Shown here one piece after another: positions 11,899 through 24,474 of a stretch of DNA of 64,000 nt. A model generated the notes under the pieces. It was not told the origin of the DNA, ran no database searches, and was given only the letters and a program-made list of their open reading frames with translations. Position numbers and translations under genes: made by a program. Numbering within the stretch: the first letter of the stretch is position 1; the number at the start of each line of letters is the position of its first letter. Source of the DNA: Osedax fenrisi (lineage: Eukaryota > Annelida > Polychaeta > Sabellida > Siboglinidae); assembly GCA_964019155.1 (NCBI GenBank), contig OZ025239.1:558374-622373 (forward strand). Reading direction: 5' to 3'.

Positions 11899-12167
11899 TA
11901 GTGATGTAAATGATGCAAGTCAAATCTAAAGCATGATGTAGTCTCAGTCTCAGTTACCTAAAGTCTCAACTCGGTTCAGGCTCGTTTTGTTAGAGTCTCT
12001 GCTCGGCTCAGGCTCGTTTTGTTAGAGTATCTGCTCGGCTCTGGCTCGTTTGGTTAGAGTCTCGGCTCGGCTCAGGCTCGTTTTTTTCCCAAAAATGAAC
12101 GTCTTGGCTCTGCATCAATAACCAAAAGTCTCGGCTCGGCATCAAAACCTCGGCATCATTTACATCA
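11899..12167. mobile_element. Small inverted-repeat element carrying a 32-bp array
   Basis: AGTGATGTAAATGATGC at 11899-11915 is an exact inverted copy of GCATCATTTACATCACT at 12151-12167. The inside is GC-richer than its surroundings and carries about four copies of a 32-bp repeat built on GCTCGGCTCAGGCTCGTTTT (about 11960-12092). There is no ORF. The target duplication is unclear; the ends resemble short hAT-type inverted repeats, but this is weak. Confidence 0.65.
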
Positions 12168-12289
12168 CTTGTCACTACCACTAGTTTCTGACGGAAAACA
12201 CACCTTTAGTGTAATTGAAATTACATGTGAAAATGGCATCACACATATAGTATACTATAGGATAAAGTTTAAATGTACAATACTACTAC

Positions 12290-12375
12290 CCGGGTGCATG
12301 CCCATAGTCATGGAGAGGTGGGGCGGGGGTGGGGGCAAGACCCCCCTTGATGATCGACAGGGCCCCATAGTATTT
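12290..12375. other. G-rich island, possible transposon end or G-quadruplex
   Basis: GGTGGGGCGGGGGTGGGGGC at about 12318-12337 followed by CCCCCC contains four or more G-tracts of at least three with short loops. It is a sharp compositional outlier in AT-rich DNA and resembles the G-rich terminal parts of elements elsewhere in the window (for example near 17950-18010). Confidence 0.55.
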
Positions 12376-12679
12376 TTTTAAATAATGTATTTAGATAATT
12401 CTTGCCATTTAGGTGATGATCAAAATCAAGGATTTTAAATAATATCTTATAATATACAAAGAAATAGATACTGAGTTATAATATATAACCAAAAGGATAC
12501 ATTTAAATGCTGAATATAATAACCGACAATACAAAATGAAATAATAAATATAATACAACTCATACTAAATAACAATCTTATTAATATAATATCAATACAT
12601 AACATTAGATTATCATAACATATGATGAAACTAAATATAAATAACATTCTGAACTGATATATATTGTAATAATGTATTT

Positions 12680-13058
12680 AATAATTCGTTGTTCCCAATA
12701 TATCACGTTGTTATGATAAATTCTGTATTGGTTATAAAGGTCCTTTGTTATGGAATTCACTATATATTGATATCAAAACCACTAACCCTTTGAAAAAGTT
12801 TTTAAATGTTTTAAAACAAAAAATTATTGGTCACTATTAAAGTCTTATTTATTTATTTATTTATTTTTATTCATTTTATATATATTTTTTATCAAATGAT
12901 GAAATTCAGTAATTGGAATAGTTTTTAATTAAATTATTTTTTTACAATATTTATATATTTTAACAATTGTATTATCATTTGTTTTTAAATGTATTGTTTA
13001 TTATTATTCTTATTATTATTTGATTAAATTTGTATTACGAGTTACCTATTATTATTAA

Positions 13059-13095
<37 letters not shown>

Positions 13096-13102
13096 GTTAT
13101 TA

Positions 13103-13154
<52 letters not shown>

Positions 13155-13793
13155 GTCTTGTATATATTTTATTGTAATTTTATTTATAAGATTTATTTTT
13201 CATTACTATTTATTATTTTTATTAACTGTTTATTATTATTTTATTATTTATATTATATTTTTTTATTTTTTATTTTATAAAGAGGAGGAATTTCGTGTTT
13301 TTTGTATATTGATTGTAGCGTGCTGTGGTGTATTATATGCCGAGTAGTAAGTTTACCGGTATGATTGTGGTGGGATCATCTCAAGGTATTAAGGATTTGG
13401 CACATCCTTACTGAAAGTTGGTAGCCTTATACTATTCGTTCGTTGTGGTCGTTTTATGAACTATGTGTTGTTTTTCCCTCTTTATTTGTACACGTCTTGT
13501 TTTATTGTTATTTTTATCTATTATTATTATTTTTATTATTATTTATATATAATACTTATTTGTAATTTAACTATTTTAATATTTAAAATTTTACTTTATA
13601 TTTATATTTTACTTTTAATTTCCAATTTTATTTTATCTTTGTAAATTTTATTACTGTTTGTTTTTTTTCCATTCCTTTTGCTGACAGGTAGATATCTCGA
13701 TAAATTCAATGAACTTCTATATCTACCTGGGTTCATTCTCGTTTATTACGACGAACCAATCTGATTATTATTATTATTATTATATTATTATTT
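12680..13793 (+). mobile_element. LINE 3' end, 5'-truncated, plus strand
   Basis: A plus-strand frame at about 12688-12840 reads FVVPNISRCYDKFCIGYKGP, then LLWNSL, then FLNVLKQK and a stop. This matches the usual C-terminus of CR1/Jockey-type LINE proteins (tyrosine/lysine region, LWNSLP, then a FKxxLK helix). A long AT-rich 3' UTR follows, containing an (ATT)n run, and ends in a second short (ATT)n tail near 13765-13793. No RT domain remains. Confidence 0.7.
13047..13153. repeat. (ATT)n microsatellite
   Basis: About 107 bp of near-perfect ATT/TTA trinucleotides with two GTT interruptions. The poly-isoleucine ORF across it is an artefact. Confidence 0.97.
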
Positions 13794-14302
13794 AAATGAA
13801 AACCACGTGATATAAAATAAGTAGTTGTTAGGATTCTTTGAATCACTAGCTTTATATACGTAGGTATATAAAAGAATAATGTACTTATCATCTTATTTAT
13901 TAAATTTTAATATGATGGCATAAAATGGAATTCAAGGCAGAATAAATTATAAACGAAATTGAAAAATACACTATATTTTGTATTACTACGATCATAAATG
14001 TCACTCAGTAAATGATTGTAGTAAATGATTATAAAAAATAATGAATTTATATAGATTTTTTATAAAGTAGATGTTTCGCAGTATTATAAAAAAATGTAAA
14101 TGTCCTATTATACACAAACTATTTAAACATGATGATCAACCATTATGATATAATAAAATCAATAATCAGTTATAATTCATCACAAATTATAATTAGATCA
14201 ATTCTGCTTTAGTATATTATTCAAAGTATAGCAATGTTGAATTAAAATCGATGCAATTAGTTAAAAGAAAAATAAGAAACTTGCAAATCATATTAGAAAG
14301 TA

Positions 14303-14337
<35 letters not shown>

Positions 14338-14437
14338 CTATATTTTTTAATTATTTGTAGATATTGTATGACATTTTATGTATTTTATATTAACTATTTT
14401 TATTATACTCACCAGATGCTGTTGACATATAATAATA

Positions 14438-14499
<62 letters not shown>

Positions 14500-15522
14500 T
14501 ACTATTATAGGTATTCCTATAGATATACATAAAGAACAACAATAACAATGTGTATATTAAAGTAGAAAATAAAATTAAAGAACTAATTATAAATTAAGAA
14601 CAATTGTTCTTCATTTATAATTAGTTCTTTTATTTTATAGGTTAACCTTCAACAAATATTAGAAAGTATGTCTAGTTTGCAGACTTTTTAGTGTTAAGTA
14701 AGTTGATATAATATCTAATATTCATGTATTCGTGTCTCTTAACTAAAAAGGGTGTTAGTGATAATGAAGGACTATTAACCTATGTCCAATAAAATATAAA
14801 CATGTAGTAATCAAGTATTAAGAATGTTATAGCATATCAATAGTTTCATTCCGTAATAATGTATTACTAATACCCAACTAACAAATATATACCTATAACA
14901 ATATAATGTATATATTATACTTATCTTAAATAATTGTAATAAAATATATTATAAATTAATAAATTAAAAACAACTGATGATATACTTATAATTAAAAAAA
15001 ATTATTTTAAGCAATTTTCTCTCTGAAAAATGATTAATATATTCAATATATCATTAAGGGCCGGGGTAACCTCGCCGAGTTTACATGTAAAATATAGGGA
15101 AAACTAGGGTCACTAAATGACTACTAATTTTAAATAAATGCATATATTCACCTAATTAATTTAACTTCAGTTAGATACATATAATATCTATAAAACTTAT
15201 CTTATATCTAAACATATAACCACTTACAAGATATCGGTTACCACCAATATTTTATTATGTTTTTGTTTTTCCCATATTTATTTATATTATTTATAATTAG
15301 TATATTAATAAATTAAATTACTACATTATAATATGATAAAATGTTATCAGTAATATCATATGTATATATACTCAGAAATTTGTATAATGATTGAAGCAAT
15401 TGGACAACAGTTTGAATAACACAAATAAAATTAAAAAACCTCTAAGATACAGCATTCAAAAGTTTTTATCAATATTTTTTTGAATAAATAACAATACATT
15501 TATGATATTTATACATTTTATT
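13794..15522. other. AT-rich intergenic sequence
   Basis: TA runs lie at about 14308-14335 and 14439-14496. A hairpin-like inverted repeat at about 14575-14635 pairs AAAGAACTAATTATAAAT with ATTTATAATTAGTTCTTTT. A G-rich snippet (AAGGGCCGGGGTAACC) at about 15056-15071 may be an element end. No gene seen. Confidence 0.5.
14439..14496. repeat. (TA)n microsatellite
   Basis: Uninterrupted TA dinucleotides. Confidence 0.98.
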
Positions 15523-15748
15523 AGTATATACAGGGCCGGCTTAAGCATACTATGGGCCCCGGGCAAAAAAAACGTATGGGCCCCATAATTATTTAATAAC
15601 ATATTAAATGGGCCATTTTGGCAAAAACTAATATTTATAACTCTTCAATTTTATCATATGTTATCATTATACTAATTATTTTGTAATTTGTTTGTATACT
15701 TTAATCAACTCCTCATAATAATTTATTTTCTCGCATATATATTTAGAG

Positions 15749-16059
15749 CAGTGGTTCCCAACCTTTTTTCACCGTGACCCTTTTTTTTATAATTCTTAAT
15801 TAAAAAATATACATGACCCAATGACAAATTTTATTTTGTTATTATTATACTTCAATCATAAAATAATCATATAAAAATTAATATACATATATTTAAATAT
15901 ATATTTCCATCTTAAATTTTTCTCGACCATAAATCCAATTTGCATATAAAAGCATTTATATTATTTTTTAGAAATTGGATCAGGACCTACACAAAATACT
16001 CAATGATCCAAGTATGGGTCATGACTCATGAGTCATGACCCATAGGTTGGGAACCACTG
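15749..16059. mobile_element. Nested hAT-type MITE, 311 bp
   Basis: Begins CAGTGGTTCCCAACCT and ends with the inverted AGGTTGGGAACCACTG. The flanks ATTTAGAG (15741-15748) and ATTTATAG (16060-16067) match at 7 of 8 positions, as expected for an aged 8-bp hAT target duplication. The interior has GACCC and ATGACTCATGAGTCATGACCC palindromes and no ORF. It inserted into the larger element at 15531-18020 and is therefore younger. Confidence 0.92.
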
Positions 16060-17066
16060 ATTTATAGAGTGCATCAATATGTTGTATTACCGCTATTATC
16101 TCAATGTAACCTAATTGCAATACTTTTCTGATCGACTTTATTCTACAAAGTAATTAGCTCCACGGTTTTCATTATATCGAAGTCTCAAATTCTAAAATTG
16201 CATTTTATTGAATAAATACGTTGACTAGGGTAATGTAATTTAAGTTATATTTTAACATATATAATATCAGATATAAATTATGTAATTATAAGAAGTCCTC
16301 AAGAGACTGCACTAACATAATCTGCTTGCGATCACCATTTTATATTCGATAATGCTTTTAATAAAAAATATTATATTCTTCTTTAATCTAGATGTTAATA
16401 TATTCTTTATATAGTTTGGCTAAATAAATTATATTGATTTGGGATGAAGGCAAAGAATATTGCTACACTTGTCGAAGATTTAACGGCATTTTGCCCAACC
16501 AGATTTAAGAAATACACAGTGTAGATATGTGAATCCATATTGACAATGGACTATTGTTATTATAATATATTTCATGTCATTGAATCTTCCAGACATATGC
16601 TGGCATTTTCATAACTTTGAGCTCTATAATCTATTATAATTATATTATTATTGAAAAATTCTAATAGATCGGTAGCTAAATATTGACCAATGTGATAAAT
16701 TATAACTGATAAATTATAATTATCAGTGATAATGAATCTCAACGTACAACGTACGGCGTAAATCAATAAATAGCTATATAATAATAGTAGGCTATAATAC
16801 CTACCTAACTTGATATAAATAACGATAATATATATATCGATGTGATATATATGGAATTGAGTACACTGATATATAATATAATATTTTGAATTTTGTATTT
16901 CTTCAATTATTAGTATAGTGATAACTTATCACCTATTCTCCAATACGGATATCGCCATTGTGTGTATTTATTTGTAAATAGATAGATGAGGGTGATGTCA
17001 ATCTAAACATTCATTTGCAAGTAATAGGTGGATAATTGCAAAAATGCCTTTAGTATTATATGTATG

Positions 17067-17068
<2 letters not shown>

Positions 17069-17102
<34 letters not shown>
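17069..17102. repeat. (TA)n microsatellite
   Basis: Uninterrupted TA dinucleotides inside the hAT-type element. Confidence 0.97.
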
Positions 17103-17107
<5 letters not shown>

Positions 17108-18028
17108 AATAATATCTGTTTCAATAAATATAATATCTTTCTGTAATGATAGTATGTTGAAAAAGATAATCATTTTATGTACATAATTCCCTTTCATCAA
17201 TAGACATTATTAACAATACTATAGGAATAACCTAAAGCAGAATAATCCTATTTAAATTAAAACTATTATATATTATTATTATATGTACTAATACAACTAT
17301 AATAATATATACACTATGAGAATATACACATTTGATTAATACGAGCATAAGATAGAGAAAGTTAATTATTTTGAGAAAAATTATTTTGAAAATATCTATT
17401 TTTTTAATTACTATAGCAATTATAAATCTATATAGAATATCGTTTTTTTCGTAATTTATAATCAATATAATCCTTTACAAATATCAGAAATCATAGTTAA
17501 AATATATCTTATAAAATATATTTAATTTTAATAAAAAAGAGTATACTTTTTGTTTTGTAAACTAATTATAGAATTATAAATTGTTAAGATTTAACTATGG
17601 TTAATAATACCTTAATACGTTTATCATTTATCACCTTCTAGTTTATCAAACAATTATTTATCAATCGGTTTCATACTATTTGATCTAACAATCAGAGATG
17701 TGTGAGAAGATCTATGTTATCACTATTAGCATGTGCTCCAAAATCTTCATGTAGCTGTTTCCACCATATCTTCGTGTCAATTTAGAAATTTTTGTAAAAT
17801 TCACTCTTCAAATCGGCCTAAATGACTCATATTTAATTAATTTATTATATTATTTTTATTTTTTTAATTAGAATTAATAATATATAAGAAAAATAGTTAA
17901 GAAAATTTTTTTTTTCATATAAATAGTACAAAAAAAATGTCTCAAATAATTCATGGGCCCCCCAAAATTTGGGGCCCCGGGCAATTGCCCGATTTGCCCC
18001 CCCCCCTTAAGCCGGCCCTGAGTATATA

Positions 18029-18240
18029 TAATGTTATTGTAAATCGGTCCCTATAACATGAATCCCTGCAGGGTGTACATGCATGATAACTGTACGTAAC
18101 TTTTGCTACATAGTCTTTTTCTTGTGAGTTACAGAGGCGCCAGACAACCTCTTCAAATCTGTTTAATAAGATGCATATAGTTTAATATATAAAAACAAAT
18201 ATTTTTATACAATTCTAAAAACTTCCTAGTTATTTAGTAT
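18029..18240. other. Short unassigned sequence between two elements
   Basis: Flanking DNA between the hAT-type element and the next TA-flanked element; nothing recognised. Confidence 0.5.
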
Positions 18241-18243
18241 CTA

Positions 18244-19137
18244 TGGAAAAGTAACCAAATACGGACACTTTAACAATAAATGGTTTTAAAATTGTATAAC
18301 TCATTATTTTTATTCTAAAATTACAATATATTAATATTATATGATTATAGATATTATTTTTATTTTAACATTTTATTTAATCTTTTAATTCCATAGATAA
18401 CGGGAGTGTCCGTATTCGGTACTCATATCCGAATACGGACACCCTGTATTATAATACGGACACCCTATATACCACTAGATAAACTAAATATTATTTATGA
18501 ATCAATCAGACAAATTACAATTACATTATTTATAATTAATTATATAAATATTTATTCTAATTTAATTAGGTAATAATTTATTTATTTTTTATTATGTTTT
18601 TAATTAATAATACAATTTAAGTATCTAAATAATACAAAAATTAGATTTAGATTTATTGGTGGTATTAATATTATAACGCATGCGATTTTTATGAAAATCA
18701 GAATAGTTCATACGCTGCGCGCTGATTGGTTATAGGGTGACCGTATTAAGACATCTAGAGTGTCCGTATTAGGGACTTATATGACCTCTAGATATATACT
18801 TATAACTTAATGAATATTTGATAACAAATATAGAAATTATATACATCATTTTTAGAATGCTTTATTTTTTAATAATATAGTGTTATATTTTATATCGATA
18901 CATTTGTATATTCTTGAAAAGGTTTTAAGTTGAAATTTTTTTTCATAAATTTAAAAAAATCAGTTTATTGGATATATCAGCAATATTTTGAATAATTAAA
19001 AAATACAAAATACTTTTTTAGAATATTTATATAATTATGGATATTTTATTCATTAACAACATTTTGTAGGATTTATGGTTTCTGGGATACCGAGAGTGTC
19101 CATATTCGGGCACTGTCCGTATTCGGTTACTTTCCCC
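18244..19137. mobile_element. TA-flanked element with reiterated GTGTCCGTATTCGG motif (family A)
   Basis: The left end TGGAAAAGTAACCAAATACG is the inverted counterpart of the right end CGTATTCGGTTACTTTCCCC, with TA on both outer sides (18242-18243 and 19138-19139). The terminal motif recurs inside in both orientations: TCCGTATTCGGT and CCGAATACGGACACCC at 18408-18468, CCGTATTAAG at about 18740, GTGTCCGTATTAGGG at about 18762 and GTGTCCATATTCGGG at about 19096. No ORF. Related by design to the elements at 29152, 30513 and 33832. Confidence 0.82.
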
Positions 19138-19139
19138 TA

Positions 19140-19689
19140 AACTACACATTTATAAATGTTTTACTAAATTTAAATAAATGAATTATAGTTTATTATATAA
19201 TATACCTACTGCTCTTACATATTTGTCCTTCATCGCTTTACTTCTTTTAGTAGGTGGAGGTATATTTATTATAATAAAGAAATACGTCTTGACAGTTAGT
19301 ATATTTCAAAATAAATGGCACTATCACAAGACTACTAAATAAATACTTTCATTTCATTGGCAACATAATATATTACTATAATATACTATAAGAGTATACT
19401 CTTATAGTAATTACTATAGTATTATATTACTATATTACTTATAGTATTTAAATACTGTTATGTATTACTTGCAAGCTTGTATTACACATGTGTTCTTGTA
19501 TTTAAATTTTTAAATTTGGATAAATATTAATATTATAAATAATGAAAATAAAACGTATCATAACTAAATATTATAACTAAATATTTGAACACAAATATTA
19601 TCAAATATTTGTATGCATTTTTTTACAGAACTATGTTTAAAAACTCGATTTGAAATACTTTTAAATACTTTTACTTTAAACTTTATTTA
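19140..19689. other. AT-rich flank of the 42-bp satellite
   Basis: Contains a palindromic TATAGTAATATATTAC-like patch at 19360-19450. No gene was recognised. Confidence 0.5.
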
Positions 19690-22600
19690 AACCTATACCA
19701 TTTTAAAGATAAATCTGTAGGTATATATTACCTATTCCATTTTAAAGATAAATCTGTAGGTATATCTATGTACCTATACCATTTTAAAGATAAATCTGTA
19801 GGTAAATCTCTGTACCTATACCACTTTAAAGATAAATCTGTAGGTATATCTCTGTACCTATACCACTTTAAAGATAAATCTGTAGGTAAATCTCTGTACC
19901 TATACCAATTTAAAGATAAATCTGTAGGTAAATCTCTGTACCTATACCACTTTAAAGATAAATCTGTATGTAAATCTCTGCACCTATACCACTTTAAAGA
20001 TAAATCTGTAGGTATATCTCTGTACCTATACCACTTTAAAGATAAATCTGTAGGTAAATCTCTGTACCTATACCAATTTAAAGATAAATCTGTAGGTAAA
20101 TCTCTGTACCTATACCACTTTAAAGATAAATCTGTATGTAAATCTCTGCACCTATACCACTTTAAAGATAAATCTGTAGGTAAATCTCTGTACCTATACC
20201 ACTTTAAAGATAAATCTGTAGGTATATCTCTGTACCTATACTTTAAAGATAAATCTGTAGGTATATCTCTGTACCTATACCACTTTAAAGATAAATCTGT
20301 AGGTAAATCTCTGTACCTATACCACTTTAAAGATAAATATGTAGGTAAATCTCTGTACCTATACTACTTTAAAGATAAATCTGTAGGTAAATCTCTGTAC
20401 CTATACCACTTTAAAGATAAATCTGTAGGTAAATCTCTGTACCTATACCACTTTAAAGATAAATCTGTAGGTAAATCTCTGTACCTATACCACTTTAAAG
20501 ATAAATCTGTAGGTATATCTCTGTACCTATACTTTAAAGATAAATCTGTAGGTATATCTCTGTACCTATACCACTTTAAAGATAAATCTGTAGGTAAATC
20601 TCTGTACCTATACCACTTTAAAGATAAATCTGTAGGTAAATCTCTGTACCTATACCACTTTAAAGATAAATCTGTAGGTAAATCTCTGTACCTATACCAC
20701 TTTAAAGATAAATCTGTAGGTAAATCTCTGTACCTATACTACTTTAAAGATAAATCTGTATTTAAATCTCTGCACCTATACCACTTTAAAGATAAATCTG
20801 TAGGTAAATCTCTGTACCTATACCACTTTAAAGATAAATCTGTAGGTAAATCTCTGTACCTATACCACTTTAAAGATAAATCTGTAGGTAAATCTCTGTA
20901 CCTATACCACTTTAAAGATAAATCTGTAGGTAAATCTCTGTACCTATACCACTTTAAAGATAAATCTGTAGGTAAATATGTGTACCTATACCACTTTAAA
21001 GATAAATCTGTAGGTAAATCTCTGTACCTATACCACTTTAAAGATAAATCTGTAGGTAAATCTCTATACCTATACCACTTTAAAGATAAATCTGTAGGTA
21101 AATCTCTGTACCTATACCACTTTAAAGATAAATCTGTAGGTAAATCTCTGTACCTATACCACTTTAAAGATAAATCTGTAGGTAAATCTCTGTACCTATA
21201 CCACTTTAAAGATAAATCTGTAGGTAAATCTCTGTACCTATACCACTTTAAAGATAAATCTGTAGGTAAATCTCTGTACCTATACCTCTTTAAAGATAAA
21301 TCTGTAGGTAAATATGTGTACCTATACCACTTTAAAGATAAATCTGTAGGTAAATCTCTGTACCTATACCACTTTAAAGATAAATCTGTAGGTAAATCTC
21401 TGTACCTATACCACTTTAAAGATAAATCTGTAGGTAAATCTCTGTACCTATACCATTTTAAAGATAAATCTGTAGGTAAATCTCTGTACCTATACCACTT
21501 TAAAGATAAATCTGTAGGTAAATCTCTGTACCTATACCACTTTAAAGATAAATCTGTAGGTAAATCTGTGTACCTATACCACTTTAAAGATAAATCTGTA
21601 GGTATATCTCTGTACCTATACTTTAAAGATAAATCTGTAGGTATATCTCTGTACCTATACCACTTTAAAGATAAATCTGTAGGTAAATCTCTGTACCTAT
21701 ACCACTTTAAAGATAAATATGTAGGTAAATCTCTGTACCTATACTACTTTAAAGATAAATCTGTAGGTAAATCTCTGTACCTATACCACTTTAAAGATAA
21801 ATCTGTAGGTAAATCTCTGTACCTATACCACTTTAAAGATAAATCTGTAGGTAAATCTCTGTACCTATACCACTTTAAAGATAAATCTGTAGGTATATCT
21901 CTGTACCTATACTTTAAAGATAAATCTGTAGGTATATCTCTGTACCTATACCACTTTAAAGATAAATCTGTAGGTAAATCTCTGTACCTATACCACTTTA
22001 AAGATAAATCTGTAGGTAAATCTCTGTACCTATACCACTTTAAAGATAAATCTGTAGGTAAATCTCTGTACCTATACCACTTTAAAGATAAATCTGTAGG
22101 TAAATCTCTGTACCTATACTACTTTAAAGATAAATCTGTATTTAAATCTCTGCACCTATACCACTTTAAAGATAAATCTGTAGGTAAATCTCTGTACCTA
22201 TACCACTTTAAAGATAAATCTGTAGGTAAATCTCTGTACCTATACCACTTTAAAGATAAATCTGTAGGTAAATCTCTGTACCTATACCACTTTAAAGATA
22301 AATCTGTAGGTAAATCTCTGTACCTATACCACTTTAAAGATAAATCTGTAGGTAAATATGTGTACCTATACCACTTTAAAGATAAATCTGTAGGTAAATC
22401 TCTGTACCTATACCACTTTAAAGATAAATCTGTAGGTAAATCTCTATACCTATACCACTTTAAAGATAAATCTGTAGGTAAATCTCTGTACCTATACCAC
22501 TTTAAAGATAAATCTGTAGGTAAATCTCTGTACCTATACCACTTTAAAGATAAATCTGTAGGTAAATCTCTGTACCTATACCACTTTAAAGATAAATCTG

Positions 22601-24380
22601 TAGGTAAATCTCTGTACCTATACCACTTTAAAGATAAATCTGTAGGTAAATCTCTGTACCTATACCTCTTTAAAGATAAATCTGTAGGTAAATATGTGTA
22701 CCTATACCACTTTAAAGATAAATCTGTAGGTAAATCTCTGTACCTATACCACTTTAAAGATAAATCTGTAGGTAAATCTCTGTACCTATACCACTTTAAA
22801 GATAAATCTGTAGGTAAATCTCTGTACCTATACCATTTTAAAGATAAATCTGTAGGTAAATCTCTGTACCTATACCACTTTAAAGATAAATCTGTAGGTA
22901 AATCTCTGTACCTATACCACTTTAAAGATAAATCTGTAGGTAAATCTGTGTACCTATACCACTTTAAAGATAAATCTGTAGGTATATCTCTGTACCTATA
23001 CCATTTTAAAGATAAATCTGTATGTATATATTACCTATACCATTTTAAAGATAAATCTGTAGGTAAATCTCTGCACCTATACCACTTTAAAGATAAATCT
23101 GTAGGTAAATCTCTGTACCTATACCACTTTAAAGATAAATCTGTAGGTAAATCTCTGTACCTATACCACTTTAAAGATAAATCTGTAGGTAAATCTCTGT
23201 ACCTATACCACTTTAAAGATAAATCTGTAGGTAAATCTTTGTACCTATACCACTTTAAAGATACATCTGTAGGTAAATCTCTGTACCTATACCACTTTAA
23301 AGATAAATCTGTAGGTAAATCTCTGTACCTATACCACTTTAAAGATAAATCTGTAGGTATATCTCTGTACCTATACCACTTTAAAGATAAATCTGTAGGT
23401 AAATCTCTGCACCTATACCACTTTAAAGATAAATCTGTAGGTATATCTCTGTACCTATACCACTTTAAAGATACATCTGTAGGTAAATCTCTGTACCTAT
23501 ACCACTTTAAAGATAAATCTGTAGGTAAATCTCTGTACCTATACCACTTTAAAGATAAATCTGTAGGTAAATCTCTGTACCTATACCTCTTTAAAGATAA
23601 ATCTGTAGGTAAATATGTGTACCTATACCACTTTAAAGATAAATCTGTAGGTAAATCTCTGTACCTATACCACTTTAAAGATAAATCTGTAGGTAAATCT
23701 CTGTACCTATACCTCTTTAAAGATAAATCTGTAGGTAAATCTCTGCACCTATACCACTTTAAAGATAAATCTGTAGGTATATCTCTGTACCTATACCACT
23801 TTAAAGATAAATCTGTAGGTAAATCTCTGTACCTATACCACTTTAAAGATAAATCTGTAGGTATATCTCTGTACCTATACCACTTTAAAGATAAATCTGT
23901 AGGTAAATCTCTGCACCTATACCACTTTAAAGATAAATCTGTAGGTATATCTCTGTACCTATACCACTTTAAAGATACATCTGTAGGTAAATCTCTGTAC
24001 CTATACCACTTTAAAGATAAATCTGTAGGTAAATCTCTGTACCTATACCACTTTAAAGATAAATCTGTAGGTAAATCTCTGTACCTATACCTCTTTAAAG
24101 ATAAATCTGTAGGTAAATCTCTGTACCTATACCACTTTAAAGATAAATCTGTAGGTAAATCTCTGTACCTATACCACTTTAAAGATAAATCTGTAGGTAA
24201 ATCTCTGTACCTATACCACTTTAAAGATAAATCTGTAGGTAAATCTCTGTACCTATACTTTAAAGATAAATCTGTAGGTAAATCTCTGCACCTATACCAC
24301 TTTAAAGATAAATCTGTAGGTAAATCTCTGTACCTATACCACTTTAAAGATAAATCTGTAGGTAAATCTCTGCACCTATT
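19690..24380. repeat. 42-bp satellite, about 111 copies
   Basis: A 4.7-kb head-to-tail array of a 42-bp unit containing CACTTTAAAGATAAATCTGT, AGGTAAATCT and CTGTACCTATAC. The first two units and one near 23020 carry a divergent TATATTACCTAT segment. A few units lack 3 bp (CTATACTTTAAAG). Variable positions recur (TGCACC for TGTACC, GGTATATCT for GGTAAATCT, TATGT or TTTAA for AGGTAA). Blocks 20221-21600 and 21601-22980 are identical line for line, a 33-unit duplication. One plus frame is open for 1556 codons (19768-24438, unit YHFKDKSVGKSLYL) because 42 is divisible by three and all length variants are multiples of three. I treat it as satellite DNA and not as a protein gene. Confidence 0.95.
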
Positions 24381-24474
24381 AAAATGTTATTATATAATTG
24401 TTAACACACACAAAAAGCGAAGGTTTCCCGGCCCTTAAGGGGTAAACCTTTATAGTGTTTAAATTTAAAAGATA
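24381..24474. other. Satellite edge with a hairpin
   Basis: AAGGTTT (24420-24426) and AAACCTT (24444-24450) flank CCCGGCCCTTAAGGGG, giving a strong short stem-loop at the right edge of the satellite. Confidence 0.6.

Larger units (their letters stand above)
15531..18020. mobile_element. hAT-type element, non-autonomous, 2490 bp
   Basis: The ends CAGGGCCGGCTTAAGC (15531) and CTTAAGCCGGCCCTG (ending 18020) are inverted repeats, extended inside by GGGCCCCGGGCAA on both sides. The flanking 8 bases are identical: AGTATATA at 15523-15530 and 18021-18028. An 8-bp target duplication with a CAGGG..-type terminus is the hAT signature. The interior is AT-rich with no recognisable transposase, so mobilisation would need an enzyme supplied elsewhere. 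A second hAT-type element is nested at 15749-16059. Confidence 0.92.

Noticed and set aside
13030..13644. Ile/Phe-rich ORFs
   Set aside because: They cover an (ATT)n run and an AT-rich LINE 3' UTR.
19768..24438. 1556-codon ORF as a protein gene
   Set aside because: The unit length is 42 bp, no independent coding signal is visible and blocks are freshly duplicated. Kept as satellite, with the coding option noted in the findings.
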